A stretch of 64,000 nt of DNA, from positions 2,666,001-2,730,000 of the forward strand of contig NZ_JACCAB010000001.1 of assembly GCF_013408925.1 (NCBI RefSeq), written 5' to 3'. The notes under the pieces were generated by a model, which did no database searches, was not told the DNA's origin, and was given only the letters and a program-made list of their open reading frames with translations. Below, piece after piece: positions 24,029 through 31,356 of this stretch (its first letter is position 1; each line of letters begins with the position of its first letter). This DNA comes from Pedococcus badiiscoriae (GTDB lineage Bacteria; Actinomycetota; Actinomycetes; Actinomycetales; Dermatophilaceae). The translations under genes were made by a program, and so were the position numbers.

Positions 24029-24049
24029 CGGAATGGGAGACTGAACCAC

Positions 24050-25435
24050 ATGCCTGCTCCTGATGCCGCCCAGCGCGAGGCTGCGCACAACCTCGAGGTC
24101 GTCAAGGCGATGCGGGAGGCGGAGGAGGCCATCCTCGCCCGGGCTCCCGAGCACGACCTGGAGCCCAGCCTGGACCGGGTCGCCGCCGTGATGGAGCTGC
24201 TGGGCGACCCGCAGCGCACCTACCCGGTCATCCACCTCACGGGGACCAACGGCAAGACGTCGACGACCCGGATCATCGACTCGCTGCTGCGCGAGATGGG
24301 CCTGAAGACCGGCCGGTTCACCTCGCCGCACCTGCACAGCGTGCGGGAGCGGATCGCCTTCTCCGGCGAGCCGATCAGTGCCGAGAAGTTCCTCGCCGCC
24401 TACGACGACGTGCTGCCCGTCATCGAGATCGTCGACGCCCGTTCGGTGGCCGACGGTGGTCCGCGGATGACGTACTTCGAGGTGCTCGTCGCCGTGGCGT
24501 ATGCCGCGTTCGCCGACGCGCCCATCGACGTCGCCATCGTGGAGGTGGGCCTCGGCGGCAGCTGGGACGCCACCAACGTCGCCGACGGGTCGGTCGCCGT
24601 TGTCACGCCCATCGCGCTGGACCACCAGCACTTCCTGGGCAACGACGTCGTCGACATCGCCACCGAGAAGTCCGGCATCATCAAGGCTGACGCCCTCGCC
24701 GTGATCGGGGTCCAGGAACCTGACGTGGCCCAGGTCCTCGCCGACCGCGCGGCGGAGGTCGGTGCCCGGATCGCCTTCGAGGGCAACGACTTCGGCCTGC
24801 TCACCCGTGACGTCGGTGTGGGCGGCCAGCAGATCGCCATCCGTGGTCTGGGGGGCGACTACGAGGACCTGTTCCTGCCCCTGCACGGTGCCCACCAGGC
24901 GCACAACGCGACCCAGGCCGTGGTCGCGGTGGAGGCGTTCTTCGGTGCCGGCGAGCAACGGCTGGACCCCGAGGTCGTCCGTGCGGGGCTGGGTCGCGTC
25001 ACGTCGCCCGGTCGTCTGGAGATCGTGCGGCGCTCGCCGACAGTCATCGTCGACGCGGCGCACAACCCCGCCGGTGCCCTGGCCCTGCGCGACGCCCTGG
25101 AGGACTCGTTCAACTTCGCGAAGATCGTTGGGGTCATCGCCATCCTCAAGGACAAGGACGCCACCGAGATGCTCGAGGTCCTGGAGCCTGTCCTCGACCA
25201 CGTGGTGGTCTCGCGCACGACGTCGCCGCGCGCCATGCGGCCCGACGACCTGGGCGAGCTGGCGGTCGACATCTTCGGCGAGGACCGGGTGACCGTGGTC
25301 CAGGACCTGCCGGACGCCCTCGACGTCGCGGCGGGACTGGCCGACGAGGGCGGTGTCGGCGGAGGGGTGCTCGCGACGGGTTCGGTGACCACCGCTGCCG
25401 AGGTGCGCATGCTGCTCGGCGCGACCGACGCCTGA
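24050..25435 (+). CDS. folC: bifunctional folylpolyglutamate/dihydrofolate synthase
   Basis: The 461-aa ATP-dependent ligase adds glutamate to folates. The P-loop reads HLTGTNGKTSTTR (about 64-76), the folate/Mg loop TSPHLHSVRERI (about 95), then AIVEVGLGGSWDATN and a C-terminal ligase domain with VDAAHNPAGA. It follows ileS after 21 nt and is probably in the same transcript, then precedes the 30-aa protein and DUF4233. The valS/ileS-folC neighbourhood is common in actinobacteria. Confidence 0.96.
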   Translation: MPAPDAAQREAAHNLEVVKAMREAEEAILARAPEHDLEPSLDRVAAVMELLGDPQRTYPVIHLTGTNGKTSTTRIIDSLLREMGLKTGRFTSPHLHSVRERIAFSGEPISAEKFLAAYDDVLPVIEIVDARSVADGGPRMTYFEVLVAVAYAAFADAPIDVAIVEVGLGGSWDATNVADGSVAVVTPIALDHQHFLGNDVVDIATEKSGIIKADALAVIGVQEPDVAQVLADRAAEVGARIAFEGNDFGLLTRDVGVGGQQIAIRGLGGDYEDLFLPLHGAHQAHNATQAVVAVEAFFGAGEQRLDPEVVRAGLGRVTSPGRLEIVRRSPTVIVDAAHNPAGALALRDALEDSFNFAKIVGVIAILKDKDATEMLEVLEPVLDHVVVSRTTSPRAMRPDDLGELAVDIFGEDRVTVVQDLPDALDVAAGLADEGGVGGGVLATGSVTTAAEVRMLLGATDA

Positions 25436-25477
25436 CTCCCGAAGGGACCGGTCCGGCTGGGTGCCGGCCCCACGGCA

Positions 25478-25483
25478 TACCCT
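25478..25483 (+). promoter_or_regulatory. -10 box before the 30-aa protein
   Basis: TACCCT lies 6 nt before the ATG at 25490. Its first bases also form the end of a CGGCATAC octamer. Confidence 0.5.
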
Positions 25484-25489
25484 CGGAGC

Positions 25490-25582
25490 ATGTTCGGGAA
25501 GATGGTCGTCGTCGTGATCGTGGTCGCCGTGGCCTTCTGGCTGCTCACCAGGTTCCGTGACTCGAACCGGGGCGGTCGATGA
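25490..25582 (+). CDS. 30-aa single-helix membrane protein
   Basis: The predicted peptide begins MFGKMVVVVIVVAVAFWLL and ends in a charged, Arg-rich tail: one transmembrane helix with the positive end probably inside. The stop overlaps the DUF4233 start as ATGA, arguing for real translation and coupling. Function unknown; a small partner of the DUF4233 protein is possible. Confidence 0.7.
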   Translation: MFGKMVVVVIVVAVAFWLLTRFRDSNRGGR

Positions 25583-25977
25583 AGGGCATCGTCTTCTACG
25601 GCGCGCTGGGCAAGTTCACCTGGCGGATGCTCGCGACCGTGCTGGGCAGCCAGGGGATCGTGGTCTTCCTCGGCGCCCTGGTGGCCCGTGGCCTGGCCAG
25701 CGCCACAGGCGACGACCGCAGCCACGCATGGTTGTGGACCGGGATCGGTCTTGCGCTGCTGTGCTTCCTCGCCGCGGGCATGATGCGCCGGCCGTGGGGC
25801 GTCACGCTGGGCTGGCTCATCCAGGTGCTGACCTTCGCCAGCGCGCTCGTCGTGCCCGCCATGCTCGGCGTCGGGCTCATCTTCCTGGTGCTGTGGGTGG
25901 GCTCGCTGGTGCTGTGCCGCCGGGTGGAGGACCAGGTGGCGGCGCGTCAGCAGACGGACCCCGCCCGGCAGCCGTAG
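25579..25977 (+). CDS. DUF4233 membrane protein
   Basis: The 132-aa protein has four predicted helices (about 22-42, 48-66, 70-90, 92-112) and the family's usual position between folC and ndk. The ATG overlaps the stop of the small upstream gene. The function of DUF4233 is unknown. The last 101 bases run opposite to the 3' end of the DUF998 gene. Confidence 0.88.
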   Translation: MKGIVFYGALGKFTWRMLATVLGSQGIVVFLGALVARGLASATGDDRSHAWLWTGIGLALLCFLAAGMMRRPWGVTLGWLIQVLTFASALVVPAMLGVGLIFLVLWVGSLVLCRRVEDQVAARQQTDPARQP

Positions 25978-26566
25978 CGGCGGCCAGGGCAGCCAGCGGT
26001 AGCCAGAGCTTCGCCGGCCAGATGGCGGCCCGCTCGAGCAGGCCCGACCAGTGGTCGGCACCGAGCAGGGCGGCGAAGGCCACGACGCCGGCCAGGGCCA
26101 CCGTCGCCAGCGCCAGGCCCACCTGTCGCAGCCGCCCGGGCGCGAGCAGCCGGGCGTGCAGCAGCAGCGCCAGCGGCTGGGCCACGAAGACGGGGAGCGC
26201 GACCAGCGAGTGCGTGGTGCGGTGCGCGTCCACGGGCAGCAGTCCGACCCCCACCGACGACACCCCGGCCACGACCCACAGCCAGCCCACGACGCCGGGT
26301 CGGCCGCGGTCCCTGAGCAGGGGAAGGGCCCCCAGCGCCTGGAGGATGCCGAACCCGATGAACGTCAGGTTCATGAGCAGCGGGGCCGACGAGCACCCGC
26401 CCTCGCCGGGCGAGCACGAGGTCCCCAGGGCGCTGATCGTGTCGTCGGCCAGCGAGTAGCGCACCCCGGCCAGAAGGGCCAGGGCCACCTCCGCGACGAG
26501 GTAGGCGGGCTGCGCCAGCCAGGCGGCATGCCCGAGGCGGTCGCTCGTCCCCGCCACATATCGCAC
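25877..26566 (-). CDS. DUF998 family membrane protein
   Basis: The 229-aa protein has about six hydrophobic segments, and the motif SLADDTISALGT after the first helix is typical of DUF998. The Pro/Gly/Ala-rich tail (after about 205) lies in the part overlapping DUF4233 and may be of little importance. The GTG at 26566 is preceded by a -10 box and no SD. Function unknown. Confidence 0.82.
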   Translation of the reverse strand: MRYVAGTSDRLGHAAWLAQPAYLVAEVALALLAGVRYSLADDTISALGTSCSPGEGGCSSAPLLMNLTFIGFGILQALGALPLLRDRGRPGVVGWLWVVAGVSSVGVGLLPVDAHRTTHSLVALPVFVAQPLALLLHARLLAPGRLRQVGLALATVALAGVVAFAALLGADHWSGLLERAAIWPAKLWLPLAALAAATAAGRGPSADAPPPGPPPGGTAPASPPTAPGR

Positions 26567-26572
26567 ACCGCG

Positions 26573-26578
26573 ACGCTA
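26573..26578 (-). promoter_or_regulatory. -10 box of leaderless DUF998 gene
   Basis: TAGCGT on the minus strand, 6 nt before the GTG. It lies back to back with the ndk promoter in a 43-bp gap. Confidence 0.6.
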
Positions 26579-26596
26579 GTGCCTGCGGGTGCTCGG

Positions 26597-26602
26597 TAGG
26601 CT
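26597..26602 (+). promoter_or_regulatory. -10 box of leaderless ndk
   Basis: TAGGCT, 7 nt before the GTG at 26610. Confidence 0.6.
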
Positions 26603-26609
26603 TGCCGGC

Positions 26610-27044
26610 GTGACGACGCAGACCGAACGTTCCCTTGTCCTGGTCAAGCCCGACGGTTTCGCCCGCGGCCTCAGCGGTGAGGTGCTCCGCCGGATCGAGG
26701 CGAAGGGCTACACCCTCGCTGCGCTCGCGGTGACCACCCCGACCCGCGAGCAGCTCGCCGAGCACTACGCCGAGCACGAGGGCAAGCCGTTCTACGAGCC
26801 GCTGGTCGAGTTCATGTCGAGCGGCCAGGTGACCGCCGTCGTCATCGAGGGCAACCGCTGCATCGAGGGGTTCCGTGCGCTGGCCGGCGCCACCGACCCG
26901 ACCGCGGCGCTGCCCGGCACCATCCGCGGTGACCTCGGCCGCGACTGGGGCAAGAAGGTCCAGGAGAACATCGTGCACGGCTCGGACTCCCCGGAGTCGG
27001 CCGCGCGCGAGATCGCGATCTGGTTCCCGGGGCTGGCGACCTAG
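26610..27044 (+). CDS. ndk: nucleoside diphosphate kinase
   Basis: The 144-aa enzyme transfers the gamma-phosphate from NTPs to NDPs through a phosphohistidine. The active-site block is ENIVHGSDSPESA with His near residue 117. The N-terminal SLVLVKPDGFARG and GNRCIEGFRALAG bind the nucleotide. The GTG at 26610 is chosen because the protein family begins shortly before ERSLVLVKPD; an earlier in-frame ATG at 26589 adds seven atypical residues and would overlap the promoter. The last four bases overlap the convergent MarR gene. Confidence 0.97.
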   Translation: MTTQTERSLVLVKPDGFARGLSGEVLRRIEAKGYTLAALAVTTPTREQLAEHYAEHEGKPFYEPLVEFMSSGQVTAVVIEGNRCIEGFRALAGATDPTAALPGTIRGDLGRDWGKKVQENIVHGSDSPESAAREIAIWFPGLAT

Positions 27045-27562
27045 GTCGTCTCCAGGTCGTCCAGACCGCTGATCACCACTTCGAGGAGCGCGGCCAGCTG
27101 GTCGCGCTCCTCGCGCGTCAGCCCGGCGAGGGTGTCGGACTCGACCACGTTGGCCTCCCGCACGGCCGCCTCGAACAGCTCCCACCCGTGGTCGGTGAGC
27201 TCGACGAGCACCCGGGTGCGGTTCTGCGGGTCGGGGGAGCGGCGCACCAGGCCGCGTTCGGTCATCCGGTCGAGCCGGTGCGTCATCGAGGACGCGGCCA
27301 CGTTGCTGGCGTCGGCCAGCCGACTAGGGGTGAGCGGCTTGCCGTCCGCGGTGGCCAGCTGGGCAACCACTGACCACTCGCCGTGCGAGAGGTCGAGGTC
27401 CACGAGCTGGCGCGTGTACCACTGCTCGAGCTTGCGGCCCAGCGAGTTGACGGCCGTGATGACCCGCTGCACGGACTCGTCGCCACCGGCCGCGACATAG
27501 GTCGCGACCGCTTCGCGGTACTGCTCTTGCGCGCTCTGGGCGCTCTTGGACCTCGGAGGCAT
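27041..27562 (-). CDS. MarR-family transcriptional regulator
   Basis: The 173-aa protein has the winged-helix core (about 55-140): LSHGEWSVVAQL, SRLADASNVAASSMTHRLDRM as recognition helix region, and the wing RRSPDPQNRTRVLVELT. Dimerisation helices lie at both ends. It is divergent from an MFS exporter and the 68-bp gap holds a perfect palindrome (27585-27600), so it probably represses both genes and is released by a small ligand. The minus-strand -10 is probably TAGCAT (27577-27582). Confidence 0.93.
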   Translation of the reverse strand: MPPRSKSAQSAQEQYREAVATYVAAGGDESVQRVITAVNSLGRKLEQWYTRQLVDLDLSHGEWSVVAQLATADGKPLTPSRLADASNVAASSMTHRLDRMTERGLVRRSPDPQNRTRVLVELTDHGWELFEAAVREANVVESDTLAGLTREERDQLAALLEVVISGLDDLETT

Positions 27563-27584
27563 GGCCCTATCTTCGCATGCTAAG

Positions 27585-27600
27585 ATTTCGATATCGAAAT
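27585..27600. promoter_or_regulatory. 16-bp perfect palindrome, predicted MarR operator
   Basis: ATTTCGATATCGAAAT is fully palindromic and very A/T-rich for this genome. It lies 23 bp from the MarR start and 30 bp from the MFS start, placed to cover both promoters. A further half-site-like TTCGAA follows at 27602. Confidence 0.82.
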
Positions 27601-27630
27601 ATTCGAACCTGAAGAACTGTTGACCTGACC

Positions 27631-28914
27631 ATGCGCGCCCGCCTCTTGATCCTCGCCTCTGCCGTTGCCATGCTCGGCTGGGGCACCGTCCTGCCCTACC
27701 AGTACGCCTACGCGGCGACGACCCGCGGCTGGGGCTCGCTGGTGGCGGCGGCCGCGTCGAGCCTCTTCTCGGTGGGCGCCCTGCTGGCTGCCCCGGTGGG
27801 TGGTCGCCTGTCGGACCGGATGTCGCCGGTGCTGGTCGCCGTGGGCGCCAAGGTGGTGGCCGCCGCGGGCGCAGCCTCGCTGATCTGGGCCAACAGCCCG
27901 GTGTCCTTCCTCGTCGGCATGTTCGTCTTCGGCCTCGGCATCACCGCCGCGGCCCCCGCCCAGTCCGTCCTCGTCCTGCGCTGGGTCGGCGGCACGGACC
28001 GTCGCCGCGTGTTCGCGTGGCAGTTCACCGGCCAGTCCCTCGGCATGGCGGTCGGGGCCTTCGGGGCGGGCTACGTCGTCGACCTGCACCGCACCTCGGG
28101 CATGTGGCCGGCCTTCTCCACGGCCGCGGGGGGCTTTCTGCTCTCGGGTCTGCTCCTGCTCGTCGCCGGTGCCCGGCGATGGGGTGTGCCGGTGCCCTCG
28201 ACGGAGGCGCCCCTGGCCGCTGACCGGATGGGTGCGGCCAGCCCCCGCGAGGCGCTGCGTGCCATCTGGGCGATCCCGGCGCTGCGCTGGACGGCACTGA
28301 TCACGGTGACCCTGGCGCTGGGCTTCTATGCCCAGTTCGAGTCGGGCCTGCCGGCCTACGCGCTCACCGTCCTGCACGTGCACGAGACCACCATCGGCCT
28401 TGCCGCGGCGGTCAACTGCGTCGTCATCATCGTGTTGCAGATGCTGGTCGTCAGGCTCACCGCCCGGCGCGGTGGCGCGACGCTGCTGATGGGCGTCGGC
28501 GCCATCTGGACGCTGTCCTGGCTCGTGCTCTCCGCCGCGTCGCTCGCCCCCGAGCTGTCGGCAGCGCTGTTCGTCACGACCTTCGGCATCTTCGCGGTCG
28601 GCGAGACGATGTACGCCCCCGTGCTCAACCCGCTGACCGCGAGCCTGGCTCCGTCGGGCCTGGTCGGGACCACGCTGGGCCTGTTCACGGCCCTGCAGAC
28701 CGGCTTCTCGGCTGTCGGCCCGCTGGTGGCCGGGGTGGTGCTGGGGGCCGGGTTCGGCAGCGTGTTCATCGGGCTGCACGTCGCGATCAGCCTGCTGGCC
28801 GTCTTCGCCGCCTGGCGGCTGCGCGCCGCCATCTCCCGATCGGAGCCACGGCGCGCCGTGCTTCCGGCGACGGACGGCGCGGATCCGCGGCGCGTCGTGT
28901 CCTCGGTGGGCTGA
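27631..28914 (+). CDS. MFS transporter
   Basis: The 427-aa protein has about 12 hydrophobic helices. The loop 2-3 motif is GGRLSDRMSPVLV, a degenerate MFS motif A, and a longer central hydrophilic loop lies near 195-210. Family: major facilitator drug/metabolite exporters of the MFS_1 type; the substrate is unknown. It is divergent from MarR with a shared operator, the common design of inducible efflux. No strong SD precedes the ATG. Confidence 0.88.
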   Translation: MRARLLILASAVAMLGWGTVLPYQYAYAATTRGWGSLVAAAASSLFSVGALLAAPVGGRLSDRMSPVLVAVGAKVVAAAGAASLIWANSPVSFLVGMFVFGLGITAAAPAQSVLVLRWVGGTDRRRVFAWQFTGQSLGMAVGAFGAGYVVDLHRTSGMWPAFSTAAGGFLLSGLLLLVAGARRWGVPVPSTEAPLAADRMGAASPREALRAIWAIPALRWTALITVTLALGFYAQFESGLPAYALTVLHVHETTIGLAAAVNCVVIIVLQMLVVRLTARRGGATLLMGVGAIWTLSWLVLSAASLAPELSAALFVTTFGIFAVGETMYAPVLNPLTASLAPSGLVGTTLGLFTALQTGFSAVGPLVAGVVLGAGFGSVFIGLHVAISLLAVFAAWRLRAAISRSEPRRAVLPATDGADPRRVVSSVG

Positions 28915-28993
28915 AGTCAGTCACACCAGTCACATCCGCACCAGTCTGGGTATGCCGCGGGCGCGGCTCCCGGATCCTGACGTGCCGCCCACC

Positions 28994-28999
28994 TAGCAT
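28994..28999 (+). promoter_or_regulatory. -10 box of leaderless mreB operon
   Basis: TAGCAT, 7 nt before the GTG of mreB. Confidence 0.62.
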
Positions 29000-29006
29000 C
29001 GCGGTC

Positions 29007-30041
29007 GTGAGTGGCGGACGTGGCTGGATGACGCTGGGTCGAGACCTGGCGATCGACCTCGGCACCGCGAACACCCTGGTCTACGAGCGGGGCCGCGGGG
29101 TGGTCCTGGACGAGCCGTCCGTCGTGGCGGTCGAGGCCGCGACCGGCAGGCTGGTCGCCGCCGGCACGCGGGCCAAGGAGATGCTGGGCCGCACGCCGGG
29201 TCACGTCCGCGCGGTGCGGCCACTGGCCGACGGGGTGATCTGCGACGCCGACGTGGCCGAGCAGATGCTGCGGTACTTCGTCGACCGGGTGCGCCCGTCG
29301 CGCCTGGTCCGGCCGCGCATGGTCGTCTGCGTCCCGAGTGAGGTCACCGGCGTCGAGCGCCGCGCCCTCGAGGACGCCGCGGTCCGCTCCGGCGCCCGAC
29401 GGGTCTACGTCATCGAGGAGCCCATGGCTGCGGCCATCGGCGCGGACCTGCCGGTCAACGAGACCTCGGCGTCGATGGTGGTGGACATCGGCGGCGGCAC
29501 CACCGACGTCGCGGTGATCAGCCTCGGGGGCATCGTGACCGCGCGCTCCGTCCGGGTGGGGGGCGACGAGATCGACCAGGCGGTGATCGCGCACGTCAAG
29601 AGCGAGTACTCGCTGCTGCTGGGCGAGCGCAGCGCCGAGGACATCAAGGTGGCCGCCGGGTCGGCGTTCCCCCTGAGCGAGGAGACGAGCACCCGCGTGC
29701 GAGGCCGCGACCTGGTCACCGGACTGCCCAAGACGGTCACCATCACCAGCCAGGAGGTCCGCCGCGCCATCGAGGGCCCGGTCCTGCAGGTCGTCGAGCT
29801 GGTCCGCGCGACGCTGGACGTCTGCCCGCCCGAGCTGGCCGGCGACATCCTGGACAACGGGATCACGCTGACGGGTGGCGGCGCCCTGCTGCGTGGGCTG
29901 GACGAACGGCTCCGGCACGAGCTCGGCGTCCCCGTCCGGGTGGCGCACGACCCGCTGCGCGCGGTGGTGCGCGGTTCCGGGCGTTGCGTCGAGGAGTTCT
30001 CGACCCTCGAGCGCGTGCTCATCGAGAACCGCCGCTTCTGA
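29007..30041 (+). CDS. mreB: rod-shape-determining actin-like protein MreB
   Basis: The 344-aa actin-like ATPase forms membrane-bound filaments that guide lateral wall synthesis. Nucleotide-binding blocks: phosphate 1 AIDLGTANTLVY (about 14-25), phosphate 2 VVDIGGGTTDVAV (about 160) and adenosine ITLTGGGALLRG (about 290). Length is normal. It heads the mreBCD-mrdA operon, with 2-3 nt gaps before mreC and mreD, consistent with a rod-shaped or rod-coccus cell. Confidence 0.97.
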   Translation: MSGGRGWMTLGRDLAIDLGTANTLVYERGRGVVLDEPSVVAVEAATGRLVAAGTRAKEMLGRTPGHVRAVRPLADGVICDADVAEQMLRYFVDRVRPSRLVRPRMVVCVPSEVTGVERRALEDAAVRSGARRVYVIEEPMAAAIGADLPVNETSASMVVDIGGGTTDVAVISLGGIVTARSVRVGGDEIDQAVIAHVKSEYSLLLGERSAEDIKVAAGSAFPLSEETSTRVRGRDLVTGLPKTVTITSQEVRRAIEGPVLQVVELVRATLDVCPPELAGDILDNGITLTGGGALLRGLDERLRHELGVPVRVAHDPLRAVVRGSGRCVEEFSTLERVLIENRRF

Positions 30042-30043
30042 GG

Positions 30044-30862
30044 ATGCGCACCCCTTCCCGACGCCGGTTGCTCGCGGTGCTGCTGGGCCTGACGGTCGTC
30101 GCGCTCTGCGTCGACGTGGCGGGAGGTCCGGGCGTGCCGCAGCTGCGCTCCGCCGGTGGTGCCGTCCTCGGGCCGCTCGAACGCGTGCTCGCGCCCGGGT
30201 CGCGGCAGGACCTCACAGGCGCCCAGCAGGCGCGGGACCTCGTCCTGCACGACCAGGGGGCCGAGCAGTCCATGGCAGGCCACCAGCTCCAGGCGCTCCT
30301 GGGGTCGCCCGACCTGTCCGGGAGAGAGTTCGTCCCCGCGCGGGTCGTCGCGGTCGGTCGCGAGGGTGCAGCCGGGCCCGAGCGGGTGACCCTCGACGCG
30401 GGGTCGCGCGACGGGGTGCGGCCCGACCTGTCCGTGGTCGGGGCCGGGGGTCTCGTCGGACGGGTCGTGGCGGTCTCGCCGTGGACCTGCGACGTGCTGC
30501 TCATCGGCAGCGCGGACCTCGTCGTGGGAGTCCAGGTCGGTTCGGCGGGCACGCTGGGCGCGGTGGGCAGCGGGGCGCAGGGCCCGCACCGCCGGGCGGC
30601 CGGCGAGCTCAACCTCACCGTCGTCGAGCGGGGCCAGGTGCGTCCGGGTGACGTGGTCACCACCATGGGCAGCGCCGGGGGTTCGCCCTTCCCGGCGGGC
30701 ATCCGGGTGGGGACCGTGATGCGGGTCGACGATGCGCCGGGCGACCTCACGCCCACCGCGGCTGTCCGTCCCGCAGCCGACGTCACCGCGCTCGGCGTGG
30801 TCGGCATCCTGCGCACCGGCCCGCGGTCCACGCCGAGGCCCACCGTCACCGGGGGCGGCTGA
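30044..30862 (+). CDS. mreC: rod-shape-determining protein MreC
   Basis: The 272-aa protein has a short cytoplasmic basic start (MRTPSRRRLL), one membrane helix (about 8-28), a helical stalk (about 60-90) and the MreC beta-domain core (about 100-255; DAGSRDGVRPDLSVVG and GQVRPGDVVTTMGS are typical). It links MreB filaments to PBP2 outside the membrane. The ATG lies 2 nt after the mreB stop; the TGAGGATG overlap of stop and SD suggests coupling. Confidence 0.94.
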   Translation: MRTPSRRRLLAVLLGLTVVALCVDVAGGPGVPQLRSAGGAVLGPLERVLAPGSRQDLTGAQQARDLVLHDQGAEQSMAGHQLQALLGSPDLSGREFVPARVVAVGREGAAGPERVTLDAGSRDGVRPDLSVVGAGGLVGRVVAVSPWTCDVLLIGSADLVVGVQVGSAGTLGAVGSGAQGPHRRAAGELNLTVVERGQVRPGDVVTTMGSAGGSPFPAGIRVGTVMRVDDAPGDLTPTAAVRPAADVTALGVVGILRTGPRSTPRPTVTGGG

Positions 30863-30864
30863 CC

Positions 30865-31356
30865 GTGCCCCTGCCCCACCTGGCTCTCGCCCTTCGCGGC
30901 CTGCTGTTGCTCGTCACCGCGGTGGCCTCGGTCACCCTGGCCGCCCGCTCCCAGCTGGTGCTCCCGGACCTGGTCCTACCGATTGTCGTGGCGGGCGCCC
31001 TGCGCACCGGGGTGTCCCGCGGGGGCCGGCTCGGTCTCGCGGCGGGGTGGCTCGTCGACCTGATGCCGCCCGGTTCGTCGGTGCTCGGCACGGCAGCCCT
31101 GACGTATGCCGCCGCGGGCCTGCTCGCCGGCGCCGGCCGGCGCGAGGGCGAGACGCCGTTCGGCTGGGTCGCGGTCGTGGGCCTGGGCAGTGCGGTCGTC
31201 GTCGCCGCTGGGCGCCTCACCGTGGCGGCGCTGTCCGGAGCGGCGGTGGAGTGGGGCGTCCTCGGGCTCCGTCTGGTGCTCACCGTGGTGCTGTGTGCTG
31301 CCCTCGTTCCGCTGCTCGTCGGGTGCGAGCAGTGGCTGGTGGGGAGGCGTCGGTGA
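30865..31356 (+). CDS. mreD: rod-shape-determining protein MreD
   Basis: The 163-aa integral membrane protein has about five hydrophobic segments, few conserved charges and a short basic end (VGRRR). Assignment rests on size, topology and its place between mreC and mrdA. The start is a GTG 2 nt after mreC, and its stop overlaps the mrdA start as GTGA. Confidence 0.9.
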   Translation: MPLPHLALALRGLLLLVTAVASVTLAARSQLVLPDLVLPIVVAGALRTGVSRGGRLGLAAGWLVDLMPPGSSVLGTAALTYAAAGLLAGAGRREGETPFGWVAVVGLGSAVVVAAGRLTVAALSGAAVEWGVLGLRLVLTVVLCAALVPLLVGCEQWLVGRRR

